Part shown: one piece after another, positions 54,328 to 62,703 of the stretch | Numbering within the stretch: position 1 is the stretch's first letter | Layout: the number at the start of each line of letters is the position of its first letter | Assembly: GCF_027111335.1 (NCBI RefSeq) | Contig: NZ_CP114288.1 | Location: forward strand, 4,402,001 to 4,466,000 | Length of the DNA: 64,000 nucleotides | Source: Flavobacterium aquiphilum | GTDB lineage: Bacteria > Bacteroidota > Bacteroidia > Flavobacteriales > Flavobacteriaceae | Reading direction: 5' to 3' | The notes under the pieces: model-generated | Databases searched by the model: none | What the model saw: only the letters and a program-made list of their open reading frames with translations | What the model was told of the DNA's origin: nothing | Translations under genes and position numbers: made by a program

Positions 54328-55710
54328 TTATTTTTCCGAATGCTCCAAAACCAATTTTCTTGTCAAACGTGCAAAACGAATGTACAAAAACAAAGCTGCC
54401 GCAGTCAATCCCGCCAAAAGACCGATCCAAACCCCGACCGCTTTCAAGTCGGTATATTTTCCCAAATAAAAAGAAATCGGAAAACCTACGATCCAATAAG
54501 CTACAAACGTAATATACATCGGGATTTTCACGTCCTGTAGGCCTCTTAGCGCCCCCAAGACAACCACTTGAACACCATCCGAAATTTGAAAAATAGCTGC
54601 AATAATCAATAACTTGGAAGTAATTAAAATAATTTCCTGATTATCCAAAACCTGAGCAGGATCGTTCATATTCAAGAACAAATGCGGTAAAAAGTTATGC
54701 AGTAAAAGAAAAACTAAAGCAAAAAAAGTTTCAACCATTACAGCCAATAAAAAGATGGAGCGAGCTACAATAATTAGGTTCTTATAATCTGCCAAACCTC
54801 TGGAATTACCCACTCGAATCATCGCCGTTACACTCAAACCCATTGCCACCATAAATGTTGACGAAGCTAGTATCAGCGCAATTTGATTCGCCGCCTGACT
54901 GTTTTTCCCTAATGTTCCAGAAAGCCAAATCGCTGCCGTAAACAAAGTCACTTCGAACAGCATTTGCATAGCCGAAGGAATACCCAACGCAACTATTTTT
55001 TTTACAATTGATTTCTTTATTTCCTTGAAAGTAAAATTTTTGAAATAAGCTTTCATAATGGCATTATGTTTCATCAGAAAATGCATGAAAACCACCATCA
55101 TAATTCTGGAGATAACCGTTCCCAAAGCGGCTCCAACAACTCCTAATTTTGGAAAAATCCAAAATCCGTAAATTAATACGTAATTAAAAAACACGTGTAC
55201 TACATTGGCCAAAATAATCGCATACATCGAATATTTAGTCAAAGACAATCCGTCTGCAAACTGTTTATACCCCTGGTATATCACTACCGGAATCAGTGAA
55301 AAAGCAACCCAATCAATATAGGGCGCTGCCAACACAACTACCTCTTGAGGCTGATCCATAAAATACATTAATTGCTTGGACAACATCGTTACCAAACATA
55401 ACGACACCCCAAGAATAGTACATAACAACAAACCATGATGAAACGTTGTCCTGATTTTCTTTTGATTTTCCTCTGCATTCGCCTCGGCAGTCAAAGGAGT
55501 TATCGCTGTAGAAAAACCAATCCCAATTGACAAAGCCAAGAAGATAAAACTGTTCCCTAAAGAAACCGCAGCCAACTCTGTTGAACCTAAATTACCAACC
55601 ATATAATTGTCCACAATACCAATCAAAGTATGCCCTAGCATTCCTAGAATTACGGGGTAAGCCAATTTAACATTGTAAGTAAACTCTTTTGTGTATTGAG
55701 AAAAATTCAT
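54328..55710 (-). CDS. MATE-family multidrug efflux transporter
   Basis: 460 residues with about 12 membrane helices in two similar halves, e.g. LAYPVILGMLGHTLIGIVDN and IALILASSTFMVAMGLSVTA. It fits the NorM/MATE cluster, which exports cationic compounds using Na+ or H+. The start at 55710 (MNFSQYTKEF) is preferred over a longer frame because a TATCTTTG box lies at 55737-55730 on the minus strand. No regulatory neighbour is obvious. Confidence 0.92.
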   Translation of the reverse strand: MNFSQYTKEFTYNVKLAYPVILGMLGHTLIGIVDNYMVGNLGSTELAAVSLGNSFIFLALSIGIGFSTAITPLTAEANAEENQKKIRTTFHHGLLLCTILGVSLCLVTMLSKQLMYFMDQPQEVVVLAAPYIDWVAFSLIPVVIYQGYKQFADGLSLTKYSMYAIILANVVHVFFNYVLIYGFWIFPKLGVVGAALGTVISRIMMVVFMHFLMKHNAIMKAYFKNFTFKEIKKSIVKKIVALGIPSAMQMLFEVTLFTAAIWLSGTLGKNSQAANQIALILASSTFMVAMGLSVTAMIRVGNSRGLADYKNLIIVARSIFLLAVMVETFFALVFLLLHNFLPHLFLNMNDPAQVLDNQEIILITSKLLIIAAIFQISDGVQVVVLGALRGLQDVKIPMYITFVAYWIVGFPISFYLGKYTDLKAVGVWIGLLAGLTAAALFLYIRFARLTRKLVLEHSEK

Positions 55711-55729
55711 TTTATAATAATTGAGTCGG

Positions 55730-55737
55730 CAAAGATA
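55730..55737 (-). promoter_or_regulatory. -7 element (TATCTTTG) of the MATE gene
   Basis: TATCTTTG on the minus strand, 20 bases before the ATG at 55710. It overlaps the upstream extension of the reading frame, supporting the shorter start. Confidence 0.5.
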
Positions 55738-55922
55738 ATTAGAACAAACTGATTCTATCACTATTATTTCAATTATGAAAAAACTATATGGTAGATCTTA
55801 AAGTTTTGTGAAAATCAAAATAATCCAATACTAATACTAAAAAAGCCGCCGTTATAACTGACTACTTACTCTTACAGATAGAGATCTTTAAATATTTTTT
55901 ATTAACCCCAAATTTTAAAATT

Positions 55923-56465
55923 ATGAAAGCTATTAAAAAAATTAAACTCGTTATGGCATTAGGAATCACTATATTTTTTGCTAATAACATAAAAGCACAA
56001 GAAGTGACAAATTACGACAAGGGCTTTCGCCTTGGATTCGGCTTGACAGGTGGATATACACTCAATGACCCGTATAAACTAGCCTTAGGCGCTGATGCCA
56101 GGTTGCAATATGACTTATCCAAAAGATATTCTTTTACACTAACAACAGGCTATAGTCGTCTTTTTGTAAGCAAAGCAGACGGAGATGATCTAGGATTTAT
56201 TCCAGCAAAAGGAGGTTTTAAAGCTTTCATTTGGAATGATAAATTTTATTTAATGGGTGAAGCCGGAGCCGCTTTTGCAGCCGACGATCATTATCACAAA
56301 ACGTCATTCCTTTTGGCTCCAAGTATCGGTTATGCCACAAAATACATTGATATTTCCATTCGATATGAGCAATATAATGATTTTGAACATTTGAATAACG
56401 ACGGAAGCACAAGCAAAGGTGTTGGCCAAGTAGGCCTTCGTGTTGCCTATGGTTTTGATTTATAA
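55923..56465 (+). CDS. Outer-membrane beta-barrel protein (OmpA/OmpW-like size)
   Basis: 180 residues. The signal peptide (KLVMALGITIFFANNIKAQ) is followed by an eight-strand-type pattern of alternating hydrophobic residues (RLGFGLTGGYTLND, RYSFTLTTGYSRLFVSK, FYLMGEAGAAFAADD). It ends GQVGLRVAYGFDL with the terminal aromatic/hydrophobic residues typical of barrels. It could be a small porin or a structural barrel; specificity unknown. It is a single gene. Confidence 0.82.
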   Translation: MKAIKKIKLVMALGITIFFANNIKAQEVTNYDKGFRLGFGLTGGYTLNDPYKLALGADARLQYDLSKRYSFTLTTGYSRLFVSKADGDDLGFIPAKGGFKAFIWNDKFYLMGEAGAAFAADDHYHKTSFLLAPSIGYATKYIDISIRYEQYNDFEHLNNDGSTSKGVGQVGLRVAYGFDL

Positions 56466-56473
56466 AAAATAAT

Positions 56474-56648
56474 ATGACTATCCGTTAATAATACCAACCC
56501 GAAATTTTGTCGGTTTATTAAAAAACAAAAGTTTTTTCTCTTAAGAACCATTAATATTAAGTTTCATTAAGTCTAAAAACTTAATTTTCTTAATATCTTA
56601 ATGGTGAAAAATATATTACTCTCTTTGGTTCGCTTAGCGGACAGTCAT
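56474..56648. repeat. Nested inverted repeats in the spacer after the barrel gene
   Basis: The outer arms atgactatccg (56474-56484) and cggacagtcat (56638-56648) match at 10 of 11 positions. The inner hairpin accattaatattaag (56547-56561) pairs with cttaatatcttaatggt (ends 56605). It has the layout of a decayed mobile or terminator element. The inner hairpin resembles 62581-62644. Confidence 0.5.
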
Positions 56649-56654
56649 AAAAAA

Positions 56655-56690
56655 TAAAAAAGTGTGCTATCGTTTAAGCACACTTTTTTA
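56655..56690. terminator. Bidirectional terminator hairpin
   Basis: agtgtgct (56661-56668) pairs with agcacact (56677-56684), with A/T runs on both sides. It terminates the peroxidase gene on the minus strand; its left A-run supplies the U-run for that transcript. Confidence 0.8.
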
Positions 56691-58451
56691 ATATTGCTTT
56701 TCATCAGTCAAAGTCTTCATAAAAGCAATTAATTGTTTCTTTTCCAATGGACTTAAATTTAATTTATCGCCAGGCAAAGTTTGATTGGGTAAATTAAACC
56801 CCAAACCACTTCCTCCTCCGTTATTGTAAAAATCAACCACTTCTTCCAAACTTTTGAAAACACCATTGTGCATATAAGGAGCCGTTAAAGCAATATTTCG
56901 AATCGTTGGGGTTTTGAATGAATACCGATTCACATCTGCTTTCGTCAAATCAAATTTACCCAAATCCTTATCTATCTTTTTATCTTTTCCGGGAACACCC
57001 AAAACTTCACTTTCCGATCGGTCAAAATTTGGAGGAACAGTTCCATTGGTCAAAGGAATAAAATGACAAGTGGAGCATTTGGCTTTGCCTGCAAAAAGGT
57101 TAAAACCGGCAACTTCATCACGATTAAATTTTTCTTCACCCCTCATAAAACCGTCAAATTTGGAATCATAATTACTCAATGACCGAATGTAGGAAGCCAA
57201 AGCATTTTTGATTGTGAAAGCAGTTATTTCTTTTCCTGGAAATGCTTTCGCAAAATAGTCAGCATACTTTTTGTTTTTCTTTAAATCCAAAGCTGATTTT
57301 TCCAAAGAACCGTGCATTTCATTTTCATTTGTAATTACGGCAACTGCTTGGTCTTCGAGATAATTCACTCTCGAATCGTAAAAAAAGTTTCTTTGATAAG
57401 CAATATTGGAAAGTGTTGGAGTATTCCTTTTTAGCATTTTCTTTCCGTCCAATGTAGCAGCAGTTTCCAAACCATCGGTAAAAGCTTTGTCCGCATGATG
57501 ACATGACGAACATGAGCGTATATTATTGCCCGACAAAATAGGATCGTTAAACAACAGTTGCCCCAATTCTATTTTCTCTTTTGTGGTTTTATAATCCGGG
57601 AATCCCGAAAAAGCTTCAGTGTCAAAAGCATTTTTGTCAAATAAAGTTTGAGTGGCAACTTTCAATCCACGGCTTTCCTTAAACAAAGGGATTTTTAGTG
57701 CTAACTGTGTTTTATAAATCGCTTTACTCAACGGATTCAGATAGTTTTTAATGAAATATGCCCGATCAAATTCATTGAACTTCGAATGCATATCCAAATA
57801 GGTTGCACCTTCTTTGATTATTTTTAAAGTCGAAGCATTCTGTTCACTTTCTCCATAAACAGCCAACTGTTTTCCGATAGTTTCCAATGAAATTTTGGCT
57901 TCGGGCAAAGAATTCAAGGCTATTGGAGAATCAAATCCTGTAATTCCCAAAGTAATGATTCTGAAAACTTCCAAACGCATCGCATCAAAAACAGCCGCAT
58001 CGGTCAGTTCATTGGTTTTGGAAATCGATTCCAACCGAACCAAATTCGCATTCAAAATCCCAATCTCTTTCAGAAGCTCCTTTTTGGAATTGGTATCATA
58101 ATTCGGAAAAATATATTCCTCAATCACCTGAAGCCCCGCAGGCGGAACCGTAATTCCGTCATCGTATTCGTATTCATCAATTGCAGGACCGTTTATTGCT
58201 TTGGAAACTGACGGAAAGTAATATTCACAAATAGACTCGACTCTTTTATAACTTTCGTGTGCTTTTAGAAATTGCTTTTGCAATTGTTTTTGGGGCGCTC
58301 CTTCTTCGACCAAATGTTGTAATTGGGTAACATCATCTTTTAAAACAAGCAAATCCGATTGATACAAATCATTAATTTGCTCCGCTTTGGGTTTAGAATC
58401 TGAGCAGGAAAACAGCAAAAAAGCAACAAAAAGGAAAACAATTTTCTTCAT
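56688..58451 (-). CDS. Di-heme c-type cytochrome peroxidase with N-terminal imelysin-like domain
   Basis: 587 residues. The lipoprotein signal has lipobox LFSC. Residues about 25-260 form a helical domain with GPAIDEYEYDDG and AYFIKNYLNPLSKA, resembling the imelysin/M75 fold seen in iron-linked proteins. The C-terminal part has two CxxCH heme sites (CSSCH near residue 315, CSTCH near 460) and the MauG/CcpA-type motifs NTPTLSNIAYQRNFFYDSRV and TPTIRNIALTAPYMHNG. It should be an outer-membrane- or periplasm-anchored peroxidase; the combination suggests iron or redox sensing. The PhoX-like lipoprotein gene lies 75 bases upstream on the same strand. Confidence 0.87.
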   Translation of the reverse strand: MKKIVFLFVAFLLFSCSDSKPKAEQINDLYQSDLLVLKDDVTQLQHLVEEGAPQKQLQKQFLKAHESYKRVESICEYYFPSVSKAINGPAIDEYEYDDGITVPPAGLQVIEEYIFPNYDTNSKKELLKEIGILNANLVRLESISKTNELTDAAVFDAMRLEVFRIITLGITGFDSPIALNSLPEAKISLETIGKQLAVYGESEQNASTLKIIKEGATYLDMHSKFNEFDRAYFIKNYLNPLSKAIYKTQLALKIPLFKESRGLKVATQTLFDKNAFDTEAFSGFPDYKTTKEKIELGQLLFNDPILSGNNIRSCSSCHHADKAFTDGLETAATLDGKKMLKRNTPTLSNIAYQRNFFYDSRVNYLEDQAVAVITNENEMHGSLEKSALDLKKNKKYADYFAKAFPGKEITAFTIKNALASYIRSLSNYDSKFDGFMRGEEKFNRDEVAGFNLFAGKAKCSTCHFIPLTNGTVPPNFDRSESEVLGVPGKDKKIDKDLGKFDLTKADVNRYSFKTPTIRNIALTAPYMHNGVFKSLEEVVDFYNNGGGSGLGFNLPNQTLPGDKLNLSPLEKKQLIAFMKTLTDEKQY

Positions 58452-58526
58452 AAAAAGTATTTAATAATAAAAAAAGAAACCACGGTCACTAAAAGAAACC
58501 GTGGCACTCAGAAAAAAAAGCACAAA

Positions 58527-59981
58527 TTATCTTGGCAATCCTTTGATTAACACAATTTGGCTAGCTTGGTTTTCATTTGGACGGCCACCTCCACCATCAA
58601 CATTTTTATATTTATCTCCAGTCCAAGTATGAGGTTGAACGCTTAACATAAAAGTATCATCAACTCCTAATTGCTCAGATACGTCAATCAAAGCTCCATA
58701 TTCCCAATCTCCAAATTTAGAAAGTCCACCAACATTATACTTTGCAGCATCAGCAGCTGTACGACGATGGTCTAATTCAACAACCGGCTTAAGTGTTTTT
58801 GCGGCGATATTGTATTGATAAATATAAGCATCGTGTGTTTCATCACCATATCCATTCGCATCTTCCTGAACGTAAACGTAGTTTTTAGTCACACAAATGT
58901 TATCAGGATTTTGAAATTTACCAGCAATTCCAGTACGGTCATCTCCGTCAAGCAACACTTGCAAATTACCTGTCAAAGGATTTGAAGCATCCAAATTCAA
59001 TTTATAAACTCTTCCATATTTTGTTCTGGAAGCATCAGCATTTGTTCCTGTTGTATTTTGACCTGTAGCGTTAAAATAAATTTCGCGATCGGCATCTCCG
59101 CCACCTTTTCTGTAATCAAGATCCTCTACTCTACCAAATTTAACAGCCGACAAAGTATTTACCGCAGCATTAATTTGAGCACCAGTCAAAGTAGTATGGT
59201 TGTCGATTTTCACGAAAGTAACAGGATAATCTTTCCCGGTTACCATATCTTTCTCTCTTTGGTTACCATCGTTTCTTTTCATCATGTACAAAGTACCATT
59301 TGCAAGATCGCCAACGGTATTTGAAACATACATAAATACCTGACCTCCGTAAGTTCCTGAATCATCATCACCAATAACAACAACCGTTTTACCAGCATAG
59401 GCCGATTTTCTCAAAGGCAAAGCATTTTCGGCACTTAAACGTCCAAAACCTGGCAATTCCTTGGTTACACCAGCATTCCCTGCATCTCCATAAGGATTCA
59501 CAGCATGCGTGCGAGACTCTTCTCCTGATTCACCACAAGTCAGGTAAATTGGACCAAAACCGTGTTCTGCAGGAGTAGCCATTGTAGCACCGCACAATCT
59601 CCAAGTTCCTCCTTTTGAATTCAATAAATATTCTCCTTTCACCGGTTTGAAAGTTTTATCTAATGTGATTCTCGAAACAGAGAAATTATCTTCTTGGTTC
59701 ACTAAAAATGTAAAAGTTCCATCTTCATTTTTCAATAATCCTGAGCCATCCGCGGAACCTCCGAAAACATAATTTGGGCTCTCTGGCAGAACATCATCTG
59801 AACTGATAACTGAAAACAATTCCAATTTCTCGAAACCGGTTTGTTTTTTCAATAAAACAGGAGTTACTGATTGGTCTTTCAACAAAACTGTTGAATTCAC
59901 CGGATTTCCTTCTGCATTTTTATCATCGTTACACGACACTAAAGATGCAACGGCAAGCATTGATAGAATAAGTTTTTTCAT
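58527..59981 (-). CDS. PhoX-like (DUF839) secreted lipoprotein
   Basis: 484 residues. The lipoprotein signal ends LVSCNDD. The mature protein shows PhoX/DUF839 patterns: LRKSAYAGKTVVVIGDDDSG, QVFMYVSNTVGDLANG, FGRVEDLDYRKGGGDAD, NPDNICVTKNYVYVQEDANG. PhoX is a calcium- and iron-dependent alkaline phosphatase; whether all metal ligands are kept is not checked. The adjacent peroxidase gene downstream is probably co-transcribed. No pho-box was identified upstream. Confidence 0.72.
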   Translation of the reverse strand: MKKLILSMLAVASLVSCNDDKNAEGNPVNSTVLLKDQSVTPVLLKKQTGFEKLELFSVISSDDVLPESPNYVFGGSADGSGLLKNEDGTFTFLVNQEDNFSVSRITLDKTFKPVKGEYLLNSKGGTWRLCGATMATPAEHGFGPIYLTCGESGEESRTHAVNPYGDAGNAGVTKELPGFGRLSAENALPLRKSAYAGKTVVVIGDDDSGTYGGQVFMYVSNTVGDLANGTLYMMKRNDGNQREKDMVTGKDYPVTFVKIDNHTTLTGAQINAAVNTLSAVKFGRVEDLDYRKGGGDADREIYFNATGQNTTGTNADASRTKYGRVYKLNLDASNPLTGNLQVLLDGDDRTGIAGKFQNPDNICVTKNYVYVQEDANGYGDETHDAYIYQYNIAAKTLKPVVELDHRRTAADAAKYNVGGLSKFGDWEYGALIDVSEQLGVDDTFMLSVQPHTWTGDKYKNVDGGGGRPNENQASQIVLIKGLPR

Positions 59982-60187
59982 GTTGGTAGTTTTTGTTTTA
60001 AATTCAACGCAAAGAAACTTTTATATTTTTAACTAAAAATAAAATCAATATTAACAAAACTTCAATAAAAAGTATCCTACATAAACAAAACATCAATAAA
60101 ACTTAGCTAACCCGCAAAAAACCTAAGAACACAAAATTTAAACTGATTCAAAATAAACTTTCAATTCCATTTTACCACAAAAAAGAT
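59982..60187. other. AT-rich divergent spacer, nothing recognised
   Basis: About 200 bases between the PhoX-like gene and the promoter of the structured element. No gene, hairpin or clear promoter for the minus-strand gene was found. Confidence 0.5.
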
Positions 60188-60195
60188 TACTTTTG
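60188..60195 (+). promoter_or_regulatory. -7 element (TACTTTTG) directly before the structured element
   Basis: TACTTTTG placed so that transcription would start at the GGGGGAGC beginning of the structured element, 60196-60202. This suggests the element is the 5' end of an RNA. Confidence 0.55.
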
Positions 60196-60286
60196 GGGGA
60201 GCTTTATCCTGCTATCCACTATATCTTTTATGGTCTCGTTTTGGAACGAAACCATAAAAGGATGCCGTTTCTATCAGGGCTAGGGC
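60196..60286 (+). ncRNA. Candidate structured RNA / 5' leader element
   Basis: Starts gggggagc and ends gggctagggc. The central hairpin pairs cttttatggt (60225-60234) and tcgtt (60236-60240) with aacga (60245-60249) and accataaaag (60251-60260). cctg (60208-60211) can pair with cagg (60275-60278), and agc with gct outside it. It shares the GGG-start/GCTATCC/hairpin/CTATC order with 42682-42798. It is directly downstream of a promoter and 24 bases before the next ATG. Confidence 0.5.
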
Positions 60287-60309
60287 ATTTATTTTCAATA
60301 CAACTTTTC

Positions 60310-61146
60310 ATGGAAAAATTCACTCTTGAACTGCTTTTTCATATTATCGGAATAGGTTCTGCCTCCGGACTCATCTTCAAGGACAACAATTTATTCATCA
60401 TCGGCGACAACAGCGGATTTCTATACGAATACAACATCGAATCCAAAAACCTCCAACGCCATGAAATCATAGAAAACACCACCGATAACATTGCAAAAAT
60501 TGACAAACCCGATTTTGAAGCCATCACTCAACATGATGACACACTCTATGTTTTTGGTTCGGGATCGACTGAAAAAAGGAATAAAATGATCGAAATCAAC
60601 ACAGTCGCAAAAGAAATAAGAACCAACGATCTCACAGATTTGTATTCGGTTATGCAAAGTTTTGGCGAAATAAAACCCGAAGATTTCAATATAGAAGGTG
60701 CTGTTTATACTGGGGAAGAATGGTATTTACTCAATCGCGGCAACGGAAAATCGGCCAAAAATATACTCTTTACAATTCAAGGAAAAAACCTGACTAACGA
60801 ATTCAAGATACTTTCCAACAATTACAAATTACCAAAAATAAAGGGAGTACGGAGCAGTTTCACCGATGCTGTTATACTCGATGACAAGATTTATTTCCTC
60901 GCTACTGCCGAAGACACTGATTCTACTTATAATGATGGCGAAATCTTGGGAAGCTTTATCGGATGCATCGACAAGAAAACAATGAAAATCACTTTTACAG
61001 AAAAAATCAGTGATACTCACAAGTTTGAAGGCTTGACTGTTTACAAAAAATCAGCAGAAGCAATTGAATTCTTACTTTGCGAGGATAATGACACTGCAGA
61101 ATTAAAATCGAATATCTACAAATTAAAATTATCAACACATTATTAA
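60310..61146 (+). CDS. Hypothetical protein, beta-propeller-like (DUF6929/SdiA-regulated-type pattern)
   Basis: 278 residues from the ATG at 60310. The upstream frame to 60193 runs through the structured element and is rejected. Repeated short beta motifs (SASGLIFKDNNLFIIGDNSG, FEAITQHDDTLYVFGSGSTE, FTDAVILDDKIYFLATAEDT) suggest a six- or seven-bladed propeller. No signal peptide, so cytosolic. The catalytic role is unknown. It is eleven bases upstream of the LURP-one-like gene and is co-transcribed with it. Confidence 0.75.
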   Translation: MEKFTLELLFHIIGIGSASGLIFKDNNLFIIGDNSGFLYEYNIESKNLQRHEIIENTTDNIAKIDKPDFEAITQHDDTLYVFGSGSTEKRNKMIEINTVAKEIRTNDLTDLYSVMQSFGEIKPEDFNIEGAVYTGEEWYLLNRGNGKSAKNILFTIQGKNLTNEFKILSNNYKLPKIKGVRSSFTDAVILDDKIYFLATAEDTDSTYNDGEILGSFIGCIDKKTMKITFTEKISDTHKFEGLTVYKKSAEAIEFLLCEDNDTAELKSNIYKLKLSTHY

Positions 61147-61157
61147 ATTATAAAAAA

Positions 61158-61748
61158 ATGAATCCAATTTTAAACAAAAATCTTTTTCTAATTAAGGAGC
61201 ATGTTGGGATGTTCAAAGCCGCCAATAATTATGACATTTATGACCCCGAAAACAACCAATTAATTCTGAATTGCAGAGAGAATAATCTCGGTTTTTTTAC
61301 AAAAATAATCCGATTTACAAAATACAAAACTATGACCCCTTTTAATGTAGAGGTAAGTACAACCTCCGGCGAAAAAGTTTTGAGTGTAAGGCGTGGGGTA
61401 ACATTTTTCCGTTCGGATGTTGAAGTTTACAACGGAAAAGAACAATTAATTGGTTTTTTTAAACAGAAACTTTGGTCTTTAGGAGGTAAATTTGAAGTAG
61501 TGGACAAAAACCTAAAACCAGTTTGTTTACTACAAGGAGAATGGACAGGATGGGATTTTAAATTCACGAAAGACACTACCGAATTGGCACAAGTGAGCAA
61601 AAAATGGGCAGGAATAGGCAAAGAATTTTTTACAAGCGCTGATAATTATGTACTTCAAATTAAAGAAACCGTAACAGAAAACAATACCGATAGACAACTA
61701 ATTATGGCTGCGGTTATGTGTATTGACATGGTATTGAAAGAGAAATAA
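61158..61748 (+). CDS. LURP-one/phospholipid-scramblase-like protein
   Basis: 196 residues. The beta-rich Tubby-like fold of this family is suggested by LFLIKEHVGMFKAANNYDIY, VEVSTTSGEKVLSVRRGVTF, GKFEVVDKNLKPVCLLQGEW and LAQVSKKWAGIGKEFFTSAD, ending in a hydrophobic C-terminal helix (LIMAAVMCIDMVLKEK). No signal peptide. The biochemical role of bacterial members is unclear. It follows the propeller-type gene with an 11-base gap. Confidence 0.75.
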   Translation: MNPILNKNLFLIKEHVGMFKAANNYDIYDPENNQLILNCRENNLGFFTKIIRFTKYKTMTPFNVEVSTTSGEKVLSVRRGVTFFRSDVEVYNGKEQLIGFFKQKLWSLGGKFEVVDKNLKPVCLLQGEWTGWDFKFTKDTTELAQVSKKWAGIGKEFFTSADNYVLQIKETVTENNTDRQLIMAAVMCIDMVLKEK

Positions 61749-61856
61749 AGACCATTGCAGCCTAGTTTGAAACCAATCTATTAAAGAATTACTTTGAATT
61801 GGGTATCTTTATTTTATTAACAACGTCCGTATTTTTCGGAATTAGCAAATAAAAAA

Positions 61857-62573
61857 ATGAACGACTTAAAAAATAAAAATGCTCTTATTACGGGTGCTGG
61901 AAAAGGAATTGGAAAAGCCATAGCCCTTGCATTAGCCAAAGAAGGTGTAAATGTAATTTTATTGGCACGAACACAAGATGAAATCGACAATGTGGCTGCA
62001 AAAGCACGCTCATTAAGAGTAAAAGCTCTAGCAATAACAGCCGATGTAGCCGATATCAACTCGGTAAATATGGCCGTAGAAAAAGCCTTAACCGAATTCA
62101 AAACAATTGACATTTTAATCAATAACGCCGGAATTGCAGCTTTCGGTAAATTCATGGAATTGGAACCAACCGCTTGGGAACGTATCATTCAGGTGAACCT
62201 AATGGGAACGTATTATGTGACACGAGCCGTTTTGCCAAATATGATTGAAAGACAAACAGGTGACATTATCAATATTTCTTCAACAGCCGGATTAAATGGA
62301 AATGCGTTAACTAGCGCTTACAGTGCCTCCAAATTTGCTGTTTTGGGACTAACGGATTCTTTGATGCAGGAAGTTCGCAAACACAATATTCGTGTGACGG
62401 CCTTAACTCCAAGTACTGTTGCAACCGATATGGCAAAAGAGCTAAACCTTACCGATGGTAATCCAGAAAAAGTAATGCAATCTGAAGATATCGCCGAATT
62501 AATCATTGCCCAACTAAAATTAAACCGACGCGTATTTATCAAGAACAGCAATGTTTGGTCAACTAATCCTTAA
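61857..62573 (+). CDS. Short-chain dehydrogenase/reductase, FabG-like
   Basis: 238 residues. The classical SDR motifs are GAGKGIGKA (cofactor loop), [22 protein letters not shown] with the catalytic Ser, and [10 protein letters not shown] (Tyr and Lys). The C-terminus lacks the usual full FabG ending, so substrate specificity is open; a 3-ketoacyl-ACP reductase or a related alcohol dehydrogenase is possible. The Arg-rich loop after the first motif (LLARTQDE) suggests NADP(H). It is a single gene. Confidence 0.9.
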   Translation: MNDLKNKNALITGAGKGIGKAIALALAKEGVNVILLARTQDEIDNVAAKARSLRVKALAITADVADINSVNMAVEKALTEFKTIDILINNAGIAAFGKFMELEPTAWERIIQVNLMGTYYVTRAVLPNMIERQTGDIINISSTAGLNGNALTSAYSASKFAVLGLTDSLMQEVRKHNIRVTALTPSTVATDMAKELNLTDGNPEKVMQSEDIAELIIAQLKLNRRVFIKNSNVWSTNP

Positions 62574-62580
62574 AAAAACA

Positions 62581-62644
62581 AAACCATTAAGAGATTAAGT
62601 TTTATTAAGATTTTCCCTTAATTTCCTTAATCTCTTAATGGTTT
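62581..62644. terminator. Long perfect hairpin, probable bidirectional terminator
   Basis: aaaccattaagagattaag (62581-62599) and its exact reverse complement (62626-62644) form a 19-bp stem with a 26-nt loop between converging genes. The same arm words occur at 56546-56605, so it may belong to a repeat family and not only be a terminator. Confidence 0.65.
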
Positions 62645-62703
62645 AAAAAACATTTTAATTTTTTAATTGTTCCTGACTGAACTATGAATTTGCTCTTCGC
62701 GTT

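Noticed and set aside
60193..60309. N-terminal extension of the propeller-type protein
   Set aside because: It translates the structured element and begins inside the promoter box; the ATG at 60310 gives a natural N-terminus.
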